A DNA stretch of 64,000 nucleotides, taken from Motacilla alba alba. Its lineage: Eukaryota > Chordata > Aves > Passeriformes > Motacillidae. The stretch is from assembly GCF_015832195.1 (NCBI RefSeq), contig NC_052046.1:22250161-22314160 (forward strand). The letters are read 5' to 3'. The position numbers were made by a program, and so were the translations under genes. Below the pieces are notes generated by a model, which did not search any database, was not told the origin of the DNA, and worked only from the letters and a program-made list of their open reading frames with translations. Below, in pieces: positions 11,550 through 61,559 of this stretch (within the stretch, counting starts at the first letter, position 1; each line of letters opens with the position of its first letter).

Positions 11550-13840
11550 ACAGTCTAGAGGTCATTTTAAGCTTTTCTCTTTTTGTTTTTTTTCTTTTTT
11601 CTTGGAATGAGGAAACACCAATTACCCACTTATCATAATGTACTAGTTATTGCCTTTTTAGTCAGACTAAACAAATGATTGAAGACTTTTTTTACCATTT
11701 TTTTATTGTCATGAACAAGCATTGCCTAAGGGAACAAATCTGTTTTGAAACTTTACAATGCTTATGTGTGGTGTGTAGAAAACACAGTTGTTGTATAAAC
11801 TGGAGTAAGTGAAATACTCTCATATTATATAAGTAATATGAGAAATACTCTCTTATTATAATAGCTGACAATCTTTCTCTGGCTTCATTGACAAGAAAAG
11901 AAAAACTCATGGTGCAGATGGTATTTTCTTACTTCCTAGGAATGTTTGGTATCTTCCAGCAAATAGGCATTAATTCCTTTTTATACTCTTTCATTAACTG
12001 TTCCTAGTTTGCAGTGATGATTTGGACTGCTGTTTTGGACAGCATATAATTCTTGTAAGTGGTATCCAGATAATGTTTTTTCCAAAACCATGTCTAAATA
12101 TTTCTGTGGAAATAAGAGAATATATAAAATTTGACTGCCAAAGCATCTACAAAAAATTTATATAAGTATTAAATATATTAAGTTATTTTATACCTAGATT
12201 GAGAAAGGAATGTACCAATGATAGTAAAGTATTTATTCTATTATTACTTTAAAGGCACTTGGATATTTTATGCAATTCAGATTTAGCCCAGTTACTAACT
12301 GAAGGGGAGTTCTACACGCAAATTCTCAAACTCAATTTTGTTAAATTTTGCTTTGCCAGGGCACTCAAAAGTTGAGTGTACTGCATGGGGATGTAAGATA
12401 AGGTACATTCTTTATTTACATCATTTGCTGTTGAGAAAATTATAGTTAAGGGAGCACTGCCTGTTGCTGTTAAAATGAAAAGTAGGGTGCTCATTTACTT
12501 CTCTGCCTTGCTGTTTCAGCTTGTCTCTAAAGGTCTCCCAGGTCTTCAGTTCTGTTTCCCTGACTAGTTTTATAATATTTTAGTTGCATTGATGGTCACA
12601 AAAGGATCATAGTGTGTCATCATCTTTTCTCTTTGTGTGTTGGTTGGAAAGTATTTTTTCTAACTGCTATATTTTTATACTCCTCTGTTGATATTACTTT
12701 TGCTGTTGGGATGGGAGTTAGCCAGCCAGTGTATTAATGGGGACAGAAATTCTCTTGTAGATCTATTCCAAACGCTGGAGTAAGCAGTCAGAAAAGCAAA
12801 ACCAGAAGACACAAATACAACAAGCAGCTGCCTTAGTACAAATGACTTGATGATATTAAACACTACCTTGTCACCTTTTTTTTAAAATTAATTTAAACAG
12901 ATGTTTTGGTGGTAAAACAGCAGCTCAAATGCCCTGAATGCTGAAAAAGGTTGAACCCCTATATTTATCTGCATTCTGGTGGGATGAATTTATAACTTGA
13001 GCTAGTCCTGGTGGTTTTTTTCTTCTCTCACCCAACATGTATATTCACACACATGTACGGTGTAAAGTAATCAACCAGTTAGCAGCTCTCTTCTTAAAAA
13101 AATATCACTGAGCCTTAGATCTTCATCCCCTGCTTTCTGCAAGTCAAAGAAAAGCACAACATGGATGCCAATGGGTTGGCCAAAAGATTTGCATGCCTTA
13201 GTTGTTCTGTTGTAGTAATTAATGGCTAATGCCCACCTGGTGAGTAATCTTAACATATTGGATCTTGATTCTTCTCTTGTTTTCATTGCCATTTTTAGCT
13301 GTCTTGTTGTTATGGTATCCCAGGGCTTCTGGCCTGTTTGGAGCTTTCTAGGGATGTGATCTTCCCCACCCTGTGTACTCTTACCTGAAACAAAATCATC
13401 AGGGCTGCATTTCTGTCTGCTTATGCTACCTATCCCAGTGATTAGAGCCTCAAAATACATTTCCTGAGATCTAAGGGGAGGAGGAGTCTGTCCAGCAGTG
13501 ACTGCCTTGGTGTTATTGTTTGCACTAAGAGTTGAAAATAGCAGTTGAAGCTGGGCTTTGACACTGAATTAGAAGAGCAACAAATAGCTGTGGACAGGGA
13601 GGCAAGTTTTTCTCTTTCCCTTTGCTTCTGCTGTGAGGTTCTTATCCTGCCAAAAGCTCTGCTAGCATGGGGACCTATCAGAACATTTCTGCCTGCATTT
13701 AGAGTTTTGCTATGCAGATACTTCGTCAGCTGAAGAAGGCCTTTTTTAACGCCTTTTCAATCCAGAAGCATTTATCTGTCCAATGTATAAGATAAGAGCT
13801 TGTGGGCTGTGCAATGATGACTAACAGTTGTCCCCCCCTA

Positions 13841-13846
13841 AATAAA
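13841..13846 (+). terminator. Candidate proximal poly(A) signal (SERINC5)
   Basis: AATAAA lies 2.3 kb after the stop codon. A GT-rich element (TGTAGTTGTGTGCT) follows about 40 nt downstream, which fits a cleavage-stimulation site. Similar hexamers occur at 14599-14604 and 15162-15167. Use is not shown by the sequence alone. Confidence 0.35.
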
Positions 13847-14007
13847 AGGAGCAATTCTGACAAACAGTTTTGATCCAGTGCTGTAGTTGTGTGCTACAAC
13901 TACATGTAGTTCATGTGTGCTCATGCCTTGACTGATCCTAAGAGGCATGCAAGATTTGCCTTGTAGTTCCATATGTGTTGCACTATGAGAAACCAAGCTT
14001 GATTGTG

Positions 14008-14090
14008 GTTTTTTTGCTTGTTGGGTTGGTTTGGGTTTTTTGTGGTTTTTGGTTAGGTTGGTGGTTTTTTTTTTTGGTTTTTTTTTTTCC
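14008..14090. repeat. T/G-rich low-complexity tract
   Basis: A GGTTT- and T-rich stretch in the SERINC5 3' UTR. A similar reverse-complement composition occurs at 53274-53338, and a T-rich one at 60190-60243. Confidence 0.8.
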
Positions 14091-16033
14091 TTTCCCTAAA
14101 TTAGCCATGTTTTTTTAACAGAACAATCAGGGAAAGGAACTTTATGGAGGAAGGCACACACTATGTCAAGTTATAGGGCAGGGAAAGGTTTCTGTTTTCT
14201 GGCTCTCATAGCAGGCATCCCAGTCACAAATGTTGATGATCTTAATACTGATCTTGGTTCTTGGATGTTCTTGTTTACAGAAAAGCTTATTTTATCTAGC
14301 ATTTGCATCAGGGCTTTCTGCACCTCTTTGTGCTGTTTTTTTTTTTTACAGTTTGTGTTTAGGGAAATAGGTTTTGCCCAGAGGAAACAAGGCTGTAAGA
14401 AGAAAGTCCATGGTGGGGCATGAGTCCATTCTTCTTACACAGCACTCACCTCACTGAACTGCTCCTTCATCGTTCCCTACTACTAACAATTGACCTTAAG
14501 AGTGTAGATCTGCAAGTATACACAGAGTGGAAATAGGGCAGTGCCTATTTACACAGTTTTGTCTACTTTGAGCAAATGTTTTGGGGGAAACCCGCCAAAA
14601 TAAATAACTTCGAGGGCCTTGTGTGTCCATGGTGCCTCAGATCCAGCTGTGGACTTCCAGGCCTTTCTAAGAAATCAGTAACTAGTAGCACTTGGATGTG
14701 CAAAGACTCTAGTTCCTGACCAAGACAAGGTTTCCTGCTGGCCAGGCAAATGTTGCAGCCTTAGTGTTTGCTGTAAAATCTGTACTGTGAACTTCCATGT
14801 GCAACTACATAGTAAAATCCTCGGCTCAGGTCAAGGAATCAAATTCCCAGCCCATAGATTCCAAACAGTTCACGCAAATGGACTTAAAAAAAAACTTGTT
14901 AAGAAGTGCCTTCATACCTACTGCTGTGATAACTATTAATTCAGGTGGCACTAGAACTGGAAAACCCAGACTGAGCCTGGGGCTGGGTCATGCTGCCTTG
15001 TAGATTTCACCAGTGTGTGCAAGGCACAGTCAGACCCTGAGTGCACATGGAAGACTAAACAATCTGTGCTTGACAAACCTTTGGGGATAAGTCTGCTTCA
15101 GGTATTACTGTACAGTGGAAAACTTAGTGGGAAAACTCACAAGTAGCCTGATGCTTTTGTAAATAAATAATTTTTTTGCATTTAAGCTGTAAGCAGTTAA
15201 CTTTCTCTCTCCATGCCTGAAAGTGCAAGTGACTGTCTGTTGAGGCAGTTCACGGCATAGTGTCTATCCTGCCTTGTACCGTGTTTGTTCATTGAATTTG
15301 TTCCCAAGTGTAAGCAGTGCAGCACTTCTGGTTCCTCGTGGTTTTGGGCTGTGTGAAGTGAGAAAGCTTACAAAGACAGCAAGACCAGAGAACATGTCCT
15401 GCACTAGATTCCCTCTATTTAAATTTGAACTAATGCTATCTTTAATAGGCTTCTGGAGGAACAGACAGAAGTCCTGCTGGGAAGTGAGATAATTTTATTG
15501 GCTTTTTTCTACTTTGTCAAATTTGCCATCATAAAGTTTATATGGGACTTCACTGCTACACTATTATCTGAGACTGGAACATCTTTGCTTTTCTTCATGA
15601 AGGCAACCAAGAGCCGCAGTCATGACTGGTTCTTATTTGGAGCAAAATAAGTGGGTCAGACTCGGAGAGCAAGGGTCTGAATCCAATAACTGGACTAACA
15701 AATGAGATGGTAAAACTTTACTAGAGATGTGCAGAAAGCAGATGGGTATGCTTATTTGCTGTTGGCCACATAGTACCTCAAAGTGTGCAGGCAGCCCTTG
15801 CAGCTGAGCTCCACTGCAATCGCACATTGAAGGTGTTGCATGTTTGTGATACTCTCAGCTTTCTCCTTCGAGCATTTCCATGAGGTTCAAACAGCTTGTA
15901 CATGCCCAGCTAATGTGGTAAATCCTGCCTGGGTTGGGCTGCTTTCCTCTGAAATGCAGAATTCAGTGTTGCTAGTGTATGTGTAGTCCAGAGAGAGGGT
16001 TTGTCCCTCACAAAATCATAAACACTGCGTGTC

Positions 16034-16050
16034 TATTTATTTATTTATTT
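16034..16050 (+). promoter_or_regulatory. Tandem AU-rich element in SERINC5 3' UTR
   Basis: The sequence TATTTATTTATTTATTT contains overlapping ATTTA pentamers. In an mRNA this is the classic tandem AUUUA element bound by TTP/ZFP36 and HuR family proteins. It would act only in transcripts that use the distal poly(A) site. Confidence 0.5.
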
Positions 16051-18094
16051 TGTGTTTTAGCACCTTTTTACAAGTCTGTAAGTGCTTTGAGATTATAAAT
16101 TACGCATGTGTAATAACTTTGTCAGCTACTGCTGCAGCCATTTCTGGGCTAGAACATTGCTATTAAAGAAGCAGCCATTGCACTTGTGAAAAAGCTGGTT
16201 TTTAACAGTTCTTTGGCTTTGGAATGGTGGCGTGAGGAAAATTTGGGTACTTAAGAAAGTGCTGCTTAAACTTTGGCTAGCAGCCCACAGTATCATGGGC
16301 ACCTCTTCAGGCTGAACAGATCAGCAACAGAGTAATCTATTGACTGTTTTTAAACTGCGCTTTAAAGATTTTATAAACTGCTTCGCTTTTCTCCTAAGTT
16401 GATGAAAATACCACAAGACCATACCCTTATGGCTAGATGAGTTGAGATTATCCACAGCTAAAATTTTGCTCTCATTTTCCTTCTGGGCTTTAGAAGCAAT
16501 GTCTTTCGCTTGGAAGCTGTATCTCCTTGTTTTACTTGCCTTTTTCTCCTCAGATTTGTTTTTTAAAGGTACTGTAAACCTCCTTCATTCCCAGACAACC
16601 TGCTGCCTGTCAAATGGTATGTCTTTGGTGCTAGAAACTAGCTAGGACCTCTTTGCCAAGTCTTACTGATCCTTTGCTTTTCATAGCAGGACAGCCTGCA
16701 GCATTGAAGCAGAGTCAAGGATCGTAGTTTATTACGTGGATCAGTTTTTCTCTGTTATAACTGCTTCTTTGTTTTCTGAAGTGGCCTACGAGTTCTTGTG
16801 GGAAGGAAACACATAATGAACACCATGACATTTTACTTGTGTTTTCAGTTTTGTAAACTGTAGTTAAAATTCAGTGTTTCACATGACTGTACAAGTGAAT
16901 GCCAGGGGTCAAGTGCTTAGAAAGCTTTAGCTTTTTTTTACTCGGAACAGGATACATAGCTTGGGAACTGGTGTGTCTCTGCATTTTATACATCCTCATG
17001 GCAGAATGCCCAAGTGCCCCTGGATGGGGATGTAGACACATTGCACAGAGTTTGAAGCAGCAACTTTGAGAGACTGGCATGATGACTGCTTTCTAATGCC
17101 CAAAGAAATTCTGTAGGTTTCAAGTAGGCCTTAAATCCCATTTGTTCAGGAGTTTTTATCGAATCTGGGTTTGAGTCTTTCCATACCTGTTCAATAATGT
17201 TGTTTTTAAAAAGTTAGAATTTATTTCATATATAAGCCACGTTGGCTTCCCCATTGCCTGCCAGTCCCTGATGGTTCCCAGTCTGTAGTGTACAGACTTT
17301 TTCACAGACTTGTTCAGAGCCACATTCATCATCTTTGAAACCACTCCAGCAGCCTAAAGCTTCCAGAGCTTTTGCTCACCAGGGCTGCAGGGTGCAGCAC
17401 TGCAGCCATGCTTTTGCCAAAGAAGCCTCAGTGTGAAGCCAAGAAGAAAGTGCAAAGCCAAGAATTTTGCAAAACTAAGGGCAAGTAATGGATCATTGGA
17501 CATACCATAGCTTTAGTTTTCCTCTTACCGATACAAGTCCAGGTGCTTAGATGTCCTTTGGACATTCATGCAAACTTAAAGTGCAGAGAATTAACTTCCA
17601 GATAAAATCATTCTACTTGTAAATCTTTTCTCACCTTGTATATTATTAGGAACATATGGGTTCAGTGTCTGCTTTTTGTTCACCACTGATGTGTGGTGTT
17701 CGGTCTCATATATGCCATGTTCAAAAACTGGATGCAAAATAGTTGTCAAAATATAAACACATTTTCTTAATGGTGAGGGGATTTTAATTAGTCTTTTTCA
17801 AGGTTCTTAATATCTCAAGGGAACTTTTTGGTGTGTATGTGTGGTTTTATTTTATTAATCTGTAGCCCAGTGAAGTGGAAGTTTGCTAGTTTATTTAACT
17901 TTTTTGCAAGTGTTGTGGTCTTTAGTAACTGTAACAGTTTGACTTTTAAGGATTGGTAAAGATTCCAGAATTGTAAGATCTTACTTGTAAAATAGTCAAC
18001 AGCTTTGCCTTTTTAGCATGTTAATGGTTTTTATGGACACTTCCTTTTGTATACTGAGTGAATGTATTGTTTTAGATTTAATGTTTAATGGACC

Positions 18095-18100
18095 AATAAA
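18095..18100 (+). terminator. Distal poly(A) signal AATAAA (SERINC5)
   Basis: A canonical AATAAA is followed by a T-rich stretch and, about 25 nt on, by TTGTTGTGATAC, which is GT-rich. This fits a cleavage site near 18115-18125. It is the last canonical hexamer before the spacer between the two genes. Confidence 0.6.
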
Positions 18101-18120
18101 ATTTTTCTTACATTTGAAAT

Positions 18121-21100
18121 GAATTGTTGTGATACATTAAATTTTCAAAGTCAGTTCATTCCAGAAGAAACTTACGAAATAATCTAAATATATGAGCTAT
18201 TCAGTAACTGAGCCAGTAAAAGTAAATTGGTTGATCATTTATTTTCACTAAATTTCAATATTGTTTAAAAAAATGCTGCTATGTGGAATATTAGAGGCCT
18301 TCAGTCTCCATATTGTTTCTGTATTTCTCTGATGTGTGATACTGGATGATGGCAGGTTGCACAGATTTGTCTGTGGCATCTCTTCTGTACAATCCAGCTC
18401 CCTGAGATATGTAAGATACCTTTGCAGTGCAAACAAAATATCTTCAAGGCTGATGTAGCACTGAAGCACTGTAGCACTGTGCAGCTGTTTGAGATGCATA
18501 TCTCTGATATTTTTTTTTTTCCGCTCACATTCCCAGATGGTGGGGTGGGCAGCTGTTGAACTTGACATGCTGAGATCCACACCAGGGAAAGTGCTTTGCC
18601 TTCACAGGTGGTAGTTCCTTCCCTCTCACCAACCATGTCCTGTTTCAGCATGTGCCAGCTGCAGGCTGCCTCCTGGTACTGGTACTGGTGCCACCGCAGC
18701 AGTTGAGAAACTGCTGACCAAGCTTATAACAGTGGCTCTTATTCCCTGTTCAGCTCCTGGTGTGTGAGAGCTCTGGTGCATGGAGCTGGGAGGGTGTGTG
18801 TTTGGGTCTAGGAGCAAGGCAGAGATAGGTTTCAAGGACTGGCACAGTCAAGTGCCTGTGCTCCATAGCCTCCCACCAGCCTGCCCACCATTGCCCTCAC
18901 CCAGCACTGCAGCATCCTGGCAGGATGTTCCCTCCTTGCAATTCCAGCCAGATGGTCTTCAGGAAACAGAAGCACTTGAAGTGTATTTGCCATGGTGTTT
19001 GCAGCACAGAGGAAAGAGTTAACCTTTGTTGAGAGGGTGGATCCTGGTGAAAAAGCTACAGGACTCTGAACTCCAAAGTAGTTACAACTGCTGCTCCAGC
19101 TGAGTGCAGCCCTGCTGTGCAGGCGGTGGGGTCAAGAGTGAGCTGCGTCTTCAGTTTTAAAGATGTGGGATTGCAGCATCTTCAGTTGCCAGAGGCCACA
19201 TGTGGAGCTATATCTGCGTTGCACAATAGTCCAGAAAGGGATTGCGGTGCTAGAGAAGCTTGTTTAAACACTTTTAAACAGGGACTGCACAATCTCTGAT
19301 AAGAATGTAAGAGGCAGAAGGTTTCCCAAGCCCAGACTGTGATCTTCTTGGGACAAATGTTTGCTACAGCTGGCTTCACTCTTGAGCTTATAGGCTGCCC
19401 AGCATTTGGTGTATCAATGTAACAGACACAGTAAGCTCCAGCATCCCATCGTAAGGTCCCAACAGCACCTTCTGAAATGAAAGTTCTGTCTGTCTGACTT
19501 GGGACTTTTATCTGTGGCTGTCCTCACTGCGAGCACATGGGTTTTCTGTCAGGGGTGGTTAGAGGCTCACAGCTTCACAAAGTTACCATTGGCAACAGCA
19601 TGAGAGCCAGAGCGTGTATCTCACCTTCCAGCCTCCAGTGGTCATGGACTGGAAGAGAGCCTGGAAACAGGCAAGCCCCATGGTGGTAAGCCAGCTGATA
19701 AGGCAAAGGGCCAGGCTGCTCCCTCCCAGCCACTGTGGCAGGAGGAGACAGGGACTGAGCAGAGCTTTGGAGCCTAGCAAGCATTTGAAGGCCAAGTGCA
19801 GTCATGTTTTCTGATGGAGCTGGTGTGTGCTGCCCACGCTGCAGACAGGTCAAGGTGGGCCAGGCATGTTGCCTCCACTGTGAGGAGACCACTTATGCAA
19901 AATGTGAGCACTGCAGGCCCCACGTGTTCTGCAGTGGTGGCACGGGTGAGTGTAGTGACTGCCCAGACTGTGCCCACACCATTCAGAGAGGATTTCTGCC
20001 TGGAGAAGGGGCTGTTTCTGGTGAAATGCAAATATTTGATAAGGAAGATGTAAATTTGTTTTACAGTGTGTGTTCTCCTTCGTAAATGAACAATACTGCA
20101 GTTACAGCCCATGCTCAGCTAGAAAAACACATTCTTTGTCATCTATTAAGCATAATTTGACAATGGCCTCTGTGTTGCTCCAGAGTAAAAAGCCTTTTAG
20201 TCCTCAGACATCTGGTGAGTGGTTGGGTTCAGTGACACCAAGGGGAAAGGAGGACTGAAACTGGAGGACCTTTCATCATGAAGCACTGAACCAAAGGATT
20301 GCTTTGGCATTGTGCTTTTTGTAGTAGGACTCTGGGATCCTCATGGGACAGTTCCTAGGGCCACCCTGCTTCCAGAAACTTGGCAATGATGGAGGAGCCC
20401 ATGGGAAAATTCTGCAAGTAGCCACAGCCTCTGATAGCCTGTAATCTCCTTAACGGTATTTTTATTGTACTGAGAACAAGAAACGTGTTTTTGTTGTTTG
20501 GTGCTCTCACCTCATAATTTAACTCAGCATTCCGCCTGTATCCTTGTGCTGGGAAGGAGCTAGGACCGTTCATTTTCCCAGGGTTACTTCTGATTTTAAA
20601 ACTCACTATATTCCTTCCCCCTCCCTCCAGACTGGTGCTGTTTCCAACTGTCCTTTTTAAGGTCATTATCCTACAGTTATTTTAAAAGTATATAGTTATT
20701 TTTAATGTAATTATCCTATCTATTCAACAGTCCTTGGAGCTTGTAATCTCTCCCTTCCTAGCTCCATTCTGAAAGACCATGTAGTAAAATTGCACACTGT
20801 ATTAACACGTTTCTTGCACTTCAAATTAGAGAGTGCATTGTGGTCCAGTTTCTTTTGGCTGTTTCCAGTCCTTTCCTAATGCTTACTAGTGCTTAATGTG
20901 ATGTTTTGGGGTTTTAGTTTGGTGACTTCTTTGCACTACCTGTCTAGAGAGCTTGGGTCTGTTGACAGGTCAAAGCCTGGCTTTGTGTATGTGAAAGTTA
21001 GGATTGTTTTATCTAGGTGATTCTGCAGTTATTAGCGCTGTAGTCTTTTTGTTAGTTTGTTTTAGTCACATGCAGTCATAAGATGTGACTACAATGCTCT

Positions 21101-21517
21101 GCTGTCAGCTTTTTTGCTTTTCCACCAGGTGGTAGTGTGACTCACAATTTTTGGGAGTGGGAGGTCTAATACATTGCTTAAGAGGAGGTCTGCCAAAGCT
21201 AACAGTCTCCAAAGGCCTTAAAATGTCCTAAAAGAGATAAAACCTATTCCTAGGGGGACTGGAAAGGTACTACATGGCTCAGCCAAATAGCTCCAAACCA
21301 CTTCATTATCAGATGCAACCTGTTGTTTATAACACATTCAAGGTGGAGAAAGTTCCACTTTCTTCCCTACCCTGTTTAATACTAAATCCAAAAAAGCAAT
21401 AGATTCAGACTTTTCTTGAGCGTGTTTTAAGCAAGTCATCGCTCCATTTACATGCTAATCTCTAGATTTTAGGGCAAATTTGAAAAGATGTGAGGCCCAA
21501 GTATATTTTGTCTCCTT
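18121..21517. other. Spacer between convergent genes
   Basis: This is about 3.4 kb between the ends of SERINC5 and THBS4. A GC-richer patch spans about 18600-20010 and includes a cysteine-rich open frame at 19804-20085. I recognise no gene, RNA or transposon in it. Confidence 0.5.
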
Positions 21518-21523
21518 TTTATT
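21518..21523 (-). terminator. Poly(A) signal AATAAA (THBS4)
   Basis: On the - strand AATAAA lies about 146 nt after the THBS4 stop codon, giving a short 3' UTR of roughly 170 nt (21500-21668). It is the first canonical hexamer after the stop. Confidence 0.55.
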
Positions 21524-21668
21524 TTCACTTTTTTACAAAAAAAAATCTGACATAGTCACATCAATGAGAACAAAGCTGCAGTGTGCATTCTGACAACAAA
21601 AATCATATAAGGATTTAAAATATATTGTTTTACTGTTTGCAATAGCAATGTTAGTTTGCTTTTACTTT

Positions 21669-61142
<39,474 letters not shown>

Positions 61143-61489
61143 GGCGGCCGCGGGCCGGGCAGGGCGGCGAGGGACAGCCGCCGCTCCACACCGGGCCCCG
61201 CGGTTTAACGGGGGCGGCCCCGAGGCCGGGCACGGCCGGAGGCAGGCGGCGGGCCATTGGCCGGGGCTCCCCCCGGGAGGCGGGCGGGGGGCGCGCAGGG
61301 GGACGGCCGAGCCTGGGATGGACCAGGAGGGAGCACGCCGTCGGAATCCGAGCCGGAATCGCTGGAGGTGGCTCGGACAGAACTGGAGATCCTGGCGACG
61401 CCCCCCAAAATCAACACGTGTGAGGACCCTGTCTGGAGTCTGCCCTTTGAGGAGCCCTGGAAATTGAAATGTGTTTAATGGCTTTAAAT

Positions 61490-61555
61490 TCATAGTATCA
61501 CAGAATTAGCGAGGTAGGAAAGGACCTTTAAGATCACGGAGTTCAGTGGTTAATA
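61490..61555 (-). mobile_element. Short CR1-like end at edge of CpG island
   Basis: CATAGTATCACAGAATTAGC then GGAAAGGACCTTTAAGATCA matches the reverse complement of CR1 tails. It lies immediately upstream of the THBS4 promoter. Confidence 0.65.
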
Positions 61556-61559
61556 AGCC

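Larger units (their letters stand above)
11550..18120 (+). other. SERINC5: SERINC5 probable long 3' UTR
   Basis: From the stop codon to the AATAAA at 18095-18100 I see no coding exon on either strand that I recognise. The region is AT-rich with many ATTTA motifs and ends in a well-placed poly(A) signal. A UTR of about 6.5 kb is inferred from sequence only. Earlier AATAAA hexamers at 13841, 14599 and 15162 could give shorter forms. Confidence 0.55.

Noticed and set aside
13071..13460. 129-codon antisense frame in the SERINC5 3' UTR
   Set aside because: No recognisable family, no splice signals that place it in a gene, and the length is compatible with chance.
61257..61478. Possible divergent gene start on the + strand
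   Set aside because: The frame ends without a convincing donor, and I could not match it to a neighbour such as MTX3, which in human lies much farther away.
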